The notes under the pieces were generated by a model. It did not search any database, was not told the origin of the DNA, and worked only from the letters and a program-made list of their open reading frames with translations. From Acidobacteriaceae bacterium (GTDB taxonomy: Bacteria; Acidobacteriota; Terriglobia; Terriglobales; Acidobacteriaceae), in contig JASHNS010000120.1 of NCBI GenBank assembly GCA_030041515.1, positions 1 through 41,362 of the forward strand: DNA of 41,362 nt. The letters are read 5' to 3'. Positions 7,099 through 14,308 of the stretch are shown piece by piece. The position numbers and the translations under genes are program-made. Each line of letters begins with the position of its first letter. Within the stretch, counting starts at the first letter, position 1.

Positions 7099-8874
7099 TT
7101 AGTAGCCGCTCGCTTTGCCATAGTTCTCGCGATGGTCCTGGCCGGCTTCGAGCATGCCGGTTTTGGGGTCGACCCGGATGCATTCGGCGTTGCCCCACTG
7201 GCCTGGGAAGCGGAGCTGGTAGCTCATCGCCCGCAGGGCAGAGATCGTTGCGGGCGAGAAGCCGGGCTCGAGATCGATTACGTCAGGCAGGTATTGGTTG
7301 TGGAAACGCGGGGCGTCGACGGCCTGCTGGATGTTGAGCCCATGATCGGCGACGCTGAGGAAGACGTTGGCCACCGTCGAGATGATCGTGGCGCCGCCGG
7401 GCGAGCCGAGCACCATGGCGACTTTGCCGTCGCGGAGCACGATGGTCGGCGTCATGCTGGAGAGCGGGCGTTTGCCGGGGGCGATCGAGTTTGCTGGTCC
7501 CTGGATGAGGCCGAACATGTTGGGCACGCCCTGTTTCGAAGCAAAGTCGTCCATCTCGTCGTTGAGCAGGAAGCCGAGCGAGGGAACGGTGACGCCGGAA
7601 CCGAAGGCGCCGTTGAGGGTGGTGGTGACCGCGACTGCGTCGCCCTGCGCGTCCATAACGGAGTAGTGCGTGGTGTCGGTGGCTTCCTGGCGGACGTCTT
7701 TCATCGTTGGCGGAGGCGGGAGAAATCCGGCGGGGCGAAGGAGCGAGGCGGAAGGTGTGGCTTTGTCGGGCGAGATGGACGCGCGCCACGCGGCGGCATA
7801 CTTCATGCTGAGCATCTGCGCGATCGGCATGTGGACGTAATCCGGATCGCCGAGGTACTGGTTGCGATCCATGTAGGCGCGGCGGAATGCTTCGACGATG
7901 AGGTGGATGTCCTGGGGCGAACGGTCGGGAAGGTCGCTGAGCTTGTAGCCGGAGAGGATGTTGAGGGTTTCCATGAGCGTGACGCCGCCGGAGGAGGGCG
8001 GAGGCGCGGAGATGATGGTGTATCCGTAGTAGTGGCCGATGATGGGCTGGCGGATTTTGACCCGGTAGTGGGCGAGATCTTTCGCGGTGATGAGGCCGCC
8101 GCCCTGCTGAATGGCGGCGGCGATTTGCTGGGCCATGGGACCGTGGTAGAAGTCGGACGGATCGGTTGAGATTTTGCGGAGCGTGGCGGCGAGGAGCGGC
8201 TGGCGGAAACGGTCACCGGCTTTGTAGTAGTTACCGTTGCGCTGGAAGATTTCGTGCGAGGCGGGAAATTGGGAGAGGACTCTGTGGTGGAGCTCCTGCG
8301 CTTCTTCGGGGGTGAGGATGAAACCGTCGGCGGCGAGTTGGATGGCGGGCGCCATGACCTGCCGGAGGGTGAGGCGGCCATAGTGCTGCTCGGCGAAGAC
8401 GAGGCCGGCTTCAGAGCCGGGAACGCCGATGGCGCGATAGCCGATGATGCTGGCGTTGGGAATGACGTTGCCGTGGGCGTCGAGATACATGTTGGGCGTG
8501 GCGGCGAGCGGAGCTTCTTCTCGGTAATCGAGGAAGATGTTCTGGCCCGTGCGCTCGTGAATGAGCATGAATCCGCCGCCGCCGATGTTGCCGGCGAAGG
8601 GATAGACGACTTCGAGGGCGAATCCGACAGCGACGGCGGCGTCGACGGCGTTGCCGCCTGCGTGGAGAACCTGGACGCCAGCATCGGTGGCGAGATGATG
8701 CACGGTAACGACCATCGCGTGCGGCTCGCGGACGGGCTGGTCGGCGATGAGGGCCTGCGCGGTTTGGGGCGTGAGCGCAGAGAAGTTGGGGGCCGAAGAA
8801 GGCGATTGAGCGGCGAGAGAAAGGGGGAGCGCGAGGACGAGAGAGAGCGCAGTCAGGGAGGAACGATTGGACAT
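7099..8874 (-). CDS. ggt: Gamma-glutamyltransferase (periplasmic)
   Basis: Cleaves gamma-glutamyl bonds of glutathione and transfers the glutamyl group to amino acids or water. The 591-residue precursor begins with a clear signal peptide (TALSLVLALPLSLAAQ), placing it in the periplasm. The large subunit contains GGNAVDAAVAVGFALEVVYP and GNIGGGGFML. Autocleavage is expected before the Thr of TTHYSVMD, which makes that Thr the nucleophile of the small subunit. PLSSMTPTIV and GSPGGATII supply the substrate pocket. The ATG at 8874 is chosen because it starts the signal peptide; an upstream in-frame start would place 33 polar residues before it. It stands alone between two repeat-bearing gaps. Confidence 0.95.
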   Translation of the reverse strand: MSNRSSLTALSLVLALPLSLAAQSPSSAPNFSALTPQTAQALIADQPVREPHAMVVTVHHLATDAGVQVLHAGGNAVDAAVAVGFALEVVYPFAGNIGGGGFMLIHERTGQNIFLDYREEAPLAATPNMYLDAHGNVIPNASIIGYRAIGVPGSEAGLVFAEQHYGRLTLRQVMAPAIQLAADGFILTPEEAQELHHRVLSQFPASHEIFQRNGNYYKAGDRFRQPLLAATLRKISTDPSDFYHGPMAQQIAAAIQQGGGLITAKDLAHYRVKIRQPIIGHYYGYTIISAPPPSSGGVTLMETLNILSGYKLSDLPDRSPQDIHLIVEAFRRAYMDRNQYLGDPDYVHMPIAQMLSMKYAAAWRASISPDKATPSASLLRPAGFLPPPPTMKDVRQEATDTTHYSVMDAQGDAVAVTTTLNGAFGSGVTVPSLGFLLNDEMDDFASKQGVPNMFGLIQGPANSIAPGKRPLSSMTPTIVLRDGKVAMVLGSPGGATIISTVANVFLSVADHGLNIQQAVDAPRFHNQYLPDVIDLEPGFSPATISALRAMSYQLRFPGQWGNAECIRVDPKTGMLEAGQDHRENYGKASGY

Positions 8875-8982
8875 GATCGAGAACGACCTCAGGGGAACGT
8901 TGGAAATTGTACGGGTTTCGAGGTGAGCGTGCCTTCGGCGGATCGAGTTAAATGTAGTGAATCTGAAGCTCATCGAAGAATC

Positions 8983-9045
8983 AATGCAGGTCCTTTCGAC
9001 TCGGTTTGCCGCGTACGACGCGGCAAACTGCGCTCAGGATGACAG
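8983..9045. repeat. Dispersed hairpin element, family 1, copy C
   Basis: The left flank AATGCAGGTCCTTTCGAC has one extra T relative to the other copies. The right flank is CGCTCAGGATGACAG. The centre is an 11-bp perfect stem, GTTTGCCGCGT (9004-9014) against ACGCGGCAAAC (9018-9028). It occupies most of the gap between the DinB-like gene and ggt; a short T-run follows at 9049-9055. Confidence 0.8.
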
Positions 9046-9078
9046 AGTATTTTTGTTGCGAAGTTCAGACTCAGGAAA

Positions 9079-9627
9079 CTAGCGCTGGCTGGCGTGGCCG
9101 GCGGCTACTTTGCGGTTGAATTCGGCGGAGGCGCCGCGGGCGATGCTGAGAGTCTGCCAGCTGGGGCCGGCGAAATGCTTCGCGAGCAGGATGATCTGGC
9201 CGGTGTGCATGGAGTAGTGCGCGACCTGGCGATTGATCGCCTGCATAACCGAGTGGGCTTCGCCGCGGATGGTGATGGTGCGGTTGAGGTCGGCGGCGGT
9301 GAGCGGGTCGAGCGCGGAGGAGAGCGCGGTCCAGGCGGATTCCCAGAGAGCGAGGAGCTCGGCGCGGGTGGCCGGCGGATTCTCGAATTCCTGATCGCGG
9401 TGACGGGGGGGCTTTTCGCCGTCGGAGGTGAGGAAATCGGTCCAGCGGGAGATCATGTTGCCGGCGAGGTGCTTGACGATGATGGCGATGGAATTGGCTT
9501 CGGGGGAGAGGACGGCGAAGAGCTGCTCGTCGGAGACCTGGGCGATGGCGCGGTCGGCGAGGTTTTTGTACTGGGCGAAAAGGGCGCGGGAGTCTTCGAT
9601 GTAGGACGTGGTGAAAACGAGCGGCAT
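9079..9627 (-). CDS. DinB-like / DUF1572 family protein
   Basis: A 182-residue protein of the four-helix DinB-like superfamily, whose members bind a metal through three histidines and often act in thiol-dependent or stress chemistry; the exact reaction is unknown. The DUF1572 pattern is visible: an N-terminal helix with YKNLADRAIAQV, then SIAIIVKHLAGNM (first His), and HYSMHTGQIILLAKH (two His of a HxxxHxxQ motif). The ATG at 9627 gives the usual family start, MPLVFTTSYIEDSR; an upstream in-frame start adds an Ala/Pro-rich tail. It follows the ferritin-like gene on the same strand, with a hairpin between them. Confidence 0.85.
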   Translation of the reverse strand: MPLVFTTSYIEDSRALFAQYKNLADRAIAQVSDEQLFAVLSPEANSIAIIVKHLAGNMISRWTDFLTSDGEKPPRHRDQEFENPPATRAELLALWESAWTALSSALDPLTAADLNRTITIRGEAHSVMQAINRQVAHYSMHTGQIILLAKHFAGPSWQTLSIARGASAEFNRKVAAGHASQR

Positions 9628-9643
9628 GAGCGCAGTGTAGCGC

Positions 9644-9690
9644 GTTGCTCCATCCTTCGGCGCAGCAGGCGCGGCGCAGGATGGAGCAAC
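9644..9690. terminator. Long-stem hairpin between the ferritin-like and DinB-like genes
   Basis: GTTGCTCCATCCT (9644-9656) pairs perfectly with AGGATGGAGCAAC (9678-9690), a 13-bp stem with a 21-base loop that is itself GC-rich. It starts 12 bases past the ferritin-like stop and ends 16 bases before the next start. No T-run follows, so it may be an attenuator, an RNA-stability element or another repeat family rather than a true terminator. Confidence 0.45.
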
Positions 9691-9702
9691 CGCTGGCAAT
9701 GG

Positions 9703-10176
9703 TCAGGCGCCGGACGAAAAAACTTTGGGCACTTCGATACCGAGAGCGGTGGCGAGGTCGTGCTGGTGTTCCTGCTCCTGGGTGATGATCTGACGGAGCT
9801 GCTCGGCCAGGGCGTAGTGGCCGACGGCTTCTGCCTGGCGGACGCGCTGGCGGTAATTGCGGATGGTTTCGGTCTCGTTGTCGAGGTCGAAGCGGAGCAT
9901 TTCTTCGGCTTTCTTTGAGAGGCGGACGGGCTTGGGAGTGGCGGTGGGCATCCCGCCGAGATAGTCGATCTGGTCGGCGATGATGAGGGCGTGCTGGAGT
10001 TCCTGTGCGGCGTGGAGCCGGAGCTCGTCAGCGATGTTCATGTACTCGGCGCCGGAAAGGACGTTGCTGTAGACGGTGTAGGCGATGATGGCCTGGTACT
10101 CGCGAGCCAGGTCTTCGTTGAGGGCGTCGATGAGGTCCTGAATGGCCTTATCGTTTTGCGGCGCGTTTTTGGGCAT
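9703..10176 (-). CDS. Ferritin-like di-iron protein (bacterioferritin/Dps-like)
   Basis: A 157-residue four-helix protein, probably for iron storage or oxidative-stress protection in the cytoplasm. Two ferritin-type metal motifs are visible: LAREYQAIIAY followed by AAQELQHALIIADQ (Glu and ExxH), and DNETETIRNY followed by ITQEQEHQHDLATAL. GGMPTATPKPV between helices 2 and 3 is typical of bacterioferritin-like proteins. No heme-ligand Met is obvious. Two ATGs compete, at 10182 and 10176; AGGA lies 3 and 9 bases upstream respectively, so 10176 (MPKNAPQ) is preferred. It is divergent from motA across a gap of about 160 bases. Confidence 0.85.
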   Translation of the reverse strand: MPKNAPQNDKAIQDLIDALNEDLAREYQAIIAYTVYSNVLSGAEYMNIADELRLHAAQELQHALIIADQIDYLGGMPTATPKPVRLSKKAEEMLRFDLDNETETIRNYRQRVRQAEAVGHYALAEQLRQIITQEQEHQHDLATALGIEVPKVFSSGA

Positions 10177-10298
10177 CGTCATTTTTCCTGAAGTGCCGGA
10201 CGCTTCGGGGCGTGTGCGGCCACGCATTCAGATGCGGCCCCGGGGCGCGGCGTTGGGTACGCGTGCAGGTGAAGACAGAGCGAAAGCAGCCGATGAGG

Positions 10299-10318
10299 GG
10301 GAGAGAAGGTTCTCTCCC
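10299..10318 (+). promoter_or_regulatory. motA: Leader hairpin next to a GGAGG motif upstream of motA
   Basis: GGGAGAGAA (10299-10307) and TTCTCTCCC (10310-10318) are reverse complements. GGAGG begins at 10319, directly after the stem, and lies 15 bases before the motA ATG. A second weaker AGGA sits against the start. The hairpin could influence motA translation; the base pairing is seen but the role is inference. Confidence 0.4.
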
Positions 10319-10338
10319 GGAGGTTTTCTCGGCAGGAT

Positions 10339-11232
10339 ATGTTCGCGATTATTGGAATCATCGTGGTATTTGGGGCGGTGCTGGCGGGTTTTCTGATGGA
10401 GCACGGGCACATCACCGTCCTGATACAGCCGGCAGAACTGCTCATCATCGGGGGCGCGGGGGCGGGCACCCTGCTGATTGCTAATCCATTGCGAATTTTA
10501 AAAAAGGTGGGGGCCGGCGCGCTGGGAGCGTTTAAGGGGAAATCCCGGTTTGGGAGGGATCGCTATCTGGCCACGCTGAAGATGATGTACGAACTGCTGC
10601 AGAAGGCGCGGCGGGGCGGGATGCTGACTATTGAGAGCGACGTGGAGCAGCCGGACCAGAGCCCCATCTTCCAGGGAGTGCCCACGTTCCTCAACGACCA
10701 CCACGCGCGGGATTTTGTATGCGACACGCTGCGCATGGTGATTACGGGAGGCGTTGAAGCCTTCGACATGGACCAGATGATGGATCTGGATATGGAGGTG
10801 CAGCACCGGAACACGGAGGAGCCGGTGACGGCGCTGGCCACGATGGCGGATTCACTGCCGGGGCTGGGGATTGTGGCGGCGGTGCTGGGAGTGGTGATCA
10901 CGATGGGAGCGCTGGGAGGACCGGCGGAAGAGATTGGGCAACATGTGGCCGCGGCGCTGGTGGGCACGTTTCTGGGAATCCTGATGTGCTATGGCCTGGT
11001 GGGGCCGGTGAGCCAGAACATGGCGAAGTCGGGTGCGGAAGAGCACGCATACCTGTATGTGTTACGCGTGCTGATGCTGGCGTTCATTCGCGGGCAGCCG
11101 CCGGTGGTAGCGGTGGAAATGGGGCGGCGTGCGATTCCCACGCACGTGCGGCCATCGTTCAGCGAGGTGGAAGAGGCGTGCCGGAAGCATGCAGAGCCGG
11201 AAGCCGCGGCGGGGGCGGAGCCGGCGGCTTAA
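10339..11232 (+). CDS. motA: Flagellar motor stator protein MotA
   Basis: Forms the proton channel of the flagellar stator with MotB in the inner membrane. The 297-residue protein has a MotA-type layout. Two N-terminal spans (residues 1-20 and about 32-50, with PAELLIIGGAGAGTLLIANP) are followed by a long cytoplasmic loop of about 100 residues with RYLATLKMMYELLQKARRGG. Two more spans follow at about 170-195 and 200-222. The conserved channel proline lies in SLPGLGIVAAVLGVVITMG (about residue 174), and a second is in GLVGPVSQN. The C-terminus is Ala/Glu-rich. It is followed 17 bases later by motB. Confidence 0.95.
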   Translation: MFAIIGIIVVFGAVLAGFLMEHGHITVLIQPAELLIIGGAGAGTLLIANPLRILKKVGAGALGAFKGKSRFGRDRYLATLKMMYELLQKARRGGMLTIESDVEQPDQSPIFQGVPTFLNDHHARDFVCDTLRMVITGGVEAFDMDQMMDLDMEVQHRNTEEPVTALATMADSLPGLGIVAAVLGVVITMGALGGPAEEIGQHVAAALVGTFLGILMCYGLVGPVSQNMAKSGAEEHAYLYVLRVLMLAFIRGQPPVVAVEMGRRAIPTHVRPSFSEVEEACRKHAEPEAAAGAEPAA

Positions 11233-11249
11233 CCGGGCACAGAGCACAG

Positions 11250-12167
11250 ATGCAGCAGGCGAAGCCCATCATCGTGGTGAAGAAGAAGTCCGGACACGGG
11301 GGCCACCATGGCGGAGCGTGGAAGGTGGCGTATGCGGATTTCGTGACCGCGCTGATGTCGCTGTTCATCGTGCTGTGGCTGATGAACACGAGCCAGAAGG
11401 TGCGGCAGGCCGTGGCGGGATACTTCAACGATCCTCAGGGGAAGACGACGCTGACGGGTACGGATCAATCCGGCTCGAACGACTCGCTGCCGGTGACGGA
11501 AAACAACATTCCCGAGCTGAAGAAGCGAATTGAGGAAGCGATTCGGCAGATGAACGATCTGAAGGCGCTGCAAAATCAGATCCAGATCACGATTACTCCG
11601 GAGGGATTGAGGATCGAGCTGCTGGAAACAAAGGATGGGACGTTCTTCGATACGGGAAGCGCAAAGCTGACGCCCCATGGCGAGGAGCTGCTGAGGATGC
11701 TGGCCGAACAGCTGGGAGGAATCCCGAACCGCATTGCCATCGAAGGGCACACCGATGCGCAGCCGTATGTGACGGAGTCGGGCTATGGAAACTGGGAGCT
11801 GTCGTCGGATCGGGCGAACGCGGCGCGGCGGCTGATGCAGGGGGCGGGACTGCGGCAGGATCAGGTATCGGAAGTACGTGGGTATGCGGATCAAAAGCTG
11901 CGGCTGCCGCAGAACCCGATGGATCCTTCGAACCGGAGGGTTTCGCTGATCGTGCAGTATTTAACCGCCGCGTCGCCGGGGGAAGCCGCGCCGACAAGGC
12001 CGGGAGAGAAACCGGATACGGACGGGCTGCGGCCAACCGTGATCCCGGTGAAGGAAGACAATGCGAGCCAGGGTAGTGCGGGGGGCATTGGAGGACAAGC
12101 GCCAGCGGCGGGCAAAGGGCGAAGGTCGATTTTCTCGCAGCTGCTGGGCCGGCTGAAGAAGCAGTAA
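11250..12167 (+). CDS. motB: Flagellar motor stator protein MotB
   Basis: The peptidoglycan-anchoring partner of MotA; 305 residues. A basic N-terminus (KKKSGHGGHHGGAWKVAY) leads into a single span, ADFVTALMSLFIVLWLMN, with the proton-binding aspartate at residue 30. A plug/linker region follows, then an OmpA-like peptidoglycan-binding domain with FFDTGSAKLTPHGEELL, IEGHTDAQPY and WELSSDRANAARRLM. The last 60 residues are Pro/Gly-rich and end in a basic stretch. The ATG at 11250 fits the family; the longer open frame overlaps motA. The flagellar filament and export genes are not in the window. Confidence 0.95.
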   Translation: MQQAKPIIVVKKKSGHGGHHGGAWKVAYADFVTALMSLFIVLWLMNTSQKVRQAVAGYFNDPQGKTTLTGTDQSGSNDSLPVTENNIPELKKRIEEAIRQMNDLKALQNQIQITITPEGLRIELLETKDGTFFDTGSAKLTPHGEELLRMLAEQLGGIPNRIAIEGHTDAQPYVTESGYGNWELSSDRANAARRLMQGAGLRQDQVSEVRGYADQKLRLPQNPMDPSNRRVSLIVQYLTAASPGEAAPTRPGEKPDTDGLRPTVIPVKEDNASQGSAGGIGGQAPAAGKGRRSIFSQLLGRLKKQ

Positions 12168-12171
12168 CGCC

Positions 12172-12200
12172 TTGTTGTGGCGCCGCGAGTCGCTTAGAGT
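12172..12200 (+). promoter_or_regulatory. Candidate sigma-70 promoter of the GAF-ANTAR gene
   Basis: TTGTTG (12172-12177), a 17-base spacer and TAGAGT (12195-12200) lie right after the motB stop and about 70 bases before the regulator start. The match is moderate, and the gene could also be read from the motAB promoter. Confidence 0.35.
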
Positions 12201-12277
12201 AACTTCAATACGGTGCAACCGGGAATTCAGTCGCCACGTCGCCGACGCTGCGCCGGACAACACACAGGGGGCGACCT

Positions 12278-13000
12278 TTGACTGAAGCTTCGCGCGGATA
12301 CGAAGAGTCCAGCGATATCGATCTGCTGCACGAGATCGGCAGCCGGATGGCGGCGGCGGATCCCTTTCACGACGTGCTGCAGCGGATTGTGGAGATGGTG
12401 ACCGCGGCGGTGCGCTGCGACTCGTGTTTTCTGTATGTGCTGGACAAGGACAAGCTGGTCCTGCGGGCCTCGAAGAATCCGCACGAGGAGGAGCTGGATC
12501 GGCTGGCTATGGACGTGGGGCAGGGCGTGACGGGCTGGGTGGCAGAACACAAGCAAACGGTGGCGCTGCCGGCGCGGGCGTGGGCTGATCCACGATTTGC
12601 AAAGTTCGGGAGTCTGCCGGAGGACCGGTTTGAGGCCTTCCTGGCGGTGCCCATCCTGTGCCGCGGCAAGCTGGTCGGCGCCATCAACGTGCAACATCGC
12701 GAGACCCACAACCACTCGAAGCGCGAGATCAGGCTGATTACGATGATTGGATACCTGGTGGGCGCGGAGGTGGAACTGGCGCGGATGGAGTTTGAGCAGC
12801 GGCAGCTGGCGGAGCAACTGGAGGCGCGCAAGGTGATGGAGCGCGCCAAGGGCATCCTGCAGCGAGAGTTGGGCGTGGATGAGGAAACTGCCTATCTGAC
12901 GCTGCAGAAGCAGAGCCGCCAAAAGCGGCGGCCGCTGAAGGAGATCGCCGAAGCCATCATTCTGATGGACGATTTAAAGCGGGGCAAGAAGCAGGGGTAG
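12278..13000 (+). CDS. GAF-ANTAR domain regulator (putative RNA-binding antiterminator)
   Basis: A 240-residue two-domain protein. Residues about 15-165 are a GAF sensor fold (LLHEIGSRMAAADPFHDVLQ, then DSCFLYVLDKDKLVLRA, GVTGWVAEHKQTVALP, FLAVPILCRGKLVGAINVQ). Residues about 175-235 form an ANTAR domain (KVMERAKGILQRELGVDEE, then AYLTLQKQSRQKRRPLKEIA). ANTAR proteins bind paired hairpins in nascent RNA and block termination. Here a small ligand or partner would be sensed by GAF, since there is no receiver domain. Translation starts at TTG: AGGGGG sits about 6 bases upstream and no ATG fits. Its position after motAB hints at, but does not prove, control of motility genes. Confidence 0.88.
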   Translation: MTEASRGYEESSDIDLLHEIGSRMAAADPFHDVLQRIVEMVTAAVRCDSCFLYVLDKDKLVLRASKNPHEEELDRLAMDVGQGVTGWVAEHKQTVALPARAWADPRFAKFGSLPEDRFEAFLAVPILCRGKLVGAINVQHRETHNHSKREIRLITMIGYLVGAEVELARMEFEQRQLAEQLEARKVMERAKGILQRELGVDEETAYLTLQKQSRQKRRPLKEIAEAIILMDDLKRGKKQG

Positions 13001-13008
13001 GTACTGAG

Positions 13009-13662
13009 TCAGGCGACGGAGCCGGAGGCGAGGGTGCTGTGCACGCCGGCGTTTTGGGCGTCGGGGTCAGGATGGACAGCCTCGATGACGAGGTTCCAGT
13101 CGCAGATGGCCTCGAACCCGCTGATGCCATAGCGGCCGCCACCGAGGAGTGCCGGAACCGGAGGGGCGAAACTCATCACGATCCGGAGGGCGGCGTCCTT
13201 GCGGTCGCACAAACCGGCTTTGGCCATCGATTCCATGGCCTGGTGATGAGCTCTTTTGCGAGCATCGGCGCAGGCGCGGTTCTGGCTGATGGTGTCTTCC
13301 CCCCTGGCAGTTCCGGCTGCCTCGTAGTACTGATCGTCGAGAAGAGTGAATCGGGACGACGGGGCAAAGGCGGAAGTCTTGCCGGCGGGCGGAATGATGG
13401 CCTGAGCGGTGCTGGTGAGGGCAGTTGCCCATTGGCAGATTGCCCGTATCACCGAGACGGCTGAAGCTTCTCGTTGTGTGCAGGGAGGAAACGAGAGCGT
13501 CATCGTGATGGTGCAAAACGAGTCTCGGGCGGTTTCGGGGACCCTTTCGAGCCAGTCGCCAATGTCCCGGAACGCCTGGCGTTGGGCGTCGAGGCGAGCG
13601 GCGGCCTGATCACGAGGATCAGCGCCGGGAGAACTGCCCCGGCCTGAGAGTCCGTCGAACAT
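13009..13662 (-). CDS. Hypothetical protein
   Basis: A 217-residue protein I do not recognise. It has a Gly/Ser-rich start (MFDGLSGRGSS), an amphipathic helix with RDQAAARLDAQRQAFRDIGD, and a long middle with SRFTLLDDQYYEAAGTARG and ADARKRAHHQAMESMAKAGL. The Gly-rich end contains PALLGGGRYGISGFEAICDWN. No signal peptide or membrane span is visible. The ATG at 13662 is chosen because AGGGGGC lies 3-4 bases upstream; the much longer open frame continues through the next gene in another frame. It ends convergently, 8 bases from the GAF-ANTAR stop, and lies downstream of the small membrane protein on the same strand. Confidence 0.6.
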   Translation of the reverse strand: MFDGLSGRGSSPGADPRDQAAARLDAQRQAFRDIGDWLERVPETARDSFCTITMTLSFPPCTQREASAVSVIRAICQWATALTSTAQAIIPPAGKTSAFAPSSRFTLLDDQYYEAAGTARGEDTISQNRACADARKRAHHQAMESMAKAGLCDRKDAALRIVMSFAPPVPALLGGGRYGISGFEAICDWNLVIEAVHPDPDAQNAGVHSTLASGSVA

Positions 13663-13799
13663 AAAGCCCCCTGAAACCCTGCCAGGAGCGCCTGCGAGCA
13701 AGCTGAAAATTATGGTACGAGCGCGGGCGCAAAAGAGCTTGTGACGGCGGACACAGGTGCAGGCGGAGAATCCGGGAGGGTAACGGAGCTGCGGGCGAC

Positions 13800-14219
13800 T
13801 CAGTGCCAGTCGATATGAATCCCCTGAGCGGTGATGACGATGCTGGGGGGCTTCTGGCGGGTGAGGAGATGGATGGCCTGAAAGCCTCCGGTGAGAGCGA
13901 GGAGCGCGCCGCTGCCGACCATGAGGCCGAGCTTGCTGGTAGGGTCGGGATCGATGACGGCGAGGATCACCATGGAAGCGCCGAGAACCGTCATGCCGGA
14001 GGCGATGGCGACGGCGGTCCACTCGCGGCGGGTGAGATGGGCGTGCAGGCCCATCTGAAGGAGGCTCTGGGTGGAGGGATCGATGCCGAGCTGCGCGTCG
14101 TCGACGAGGTCGACCTGCATGCGGTCGCGCCAGGCGTGTGCGAGGCGCGGCAGCCAGTCCTTCTCCGAGGTGCGGATGGTGTTGGAGGCGGGGACGGGTT
14201 GGGGCTGCGGCGCGGACAT
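13800..14219 (-). CDS. Hypothetical small membrane protein
   Basis: A 139-residue protein of unknown function. Residues 1-65 are soluble, with WLPRLAHAWRDRMQVDLVDD and LLQMGLHAHLTRREW. Two spans follow (about 68-88, AVAIASGMTVLGASMVILAV, and 95-115, LGLMVGSGALLALTGGF), then a short tail, PPSIVITAQGIHIDW. The start at 14219 has only a poor GAGG close to the ATG. It is divergent from the quinone oxidoreductase gene, and the 15-bp tandem repeats lie between the two starts. Confidence 0.6.
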   Translation of the reverse strand: MSAPQPQPVPASNTIRTSEKDWLPRLAHAWRDRMQVDLVDDAQLGIDPSTQSLLQMGLHAHLTRREWTAVAIASGMTVLGASMVILAVIDPDPTSKLGLMVGSGALLALTGGFQAIHLLTRQKPPSIVITAQGIHIDWH

Positions 14220-14227
14220 TCCTCAAT

Positions 14228-14302
14228 AGTGTAGAACCGGGCAGCTGAGGAACGGATAGCTAAGAAGCGGTTACCTGAGGACCGTATTCTGAAGCGGGGA
14301 GC
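14228..14302 (+). repeat. Degenerate tandem repeat, 15-bp period, four to five units
   Basis: Three clear units follow each other without gaps: AGCTGAGGAACGGAT (14243-14257), AGCTAAGAAGCGGTT (14258-14272) and ACCTGAGGACCGTAT (14273-14287). A weaker unit stands on each side (14228-14242 and 14288-14302). The array fills the 89-base divergent intergenic region and runs into the ribosome binding site of the quinone oxidoreductase gene. It could be regulator iterons or a slippage product. Confidence 0.65.
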
Positions 14303-14308
14303 GATGTG

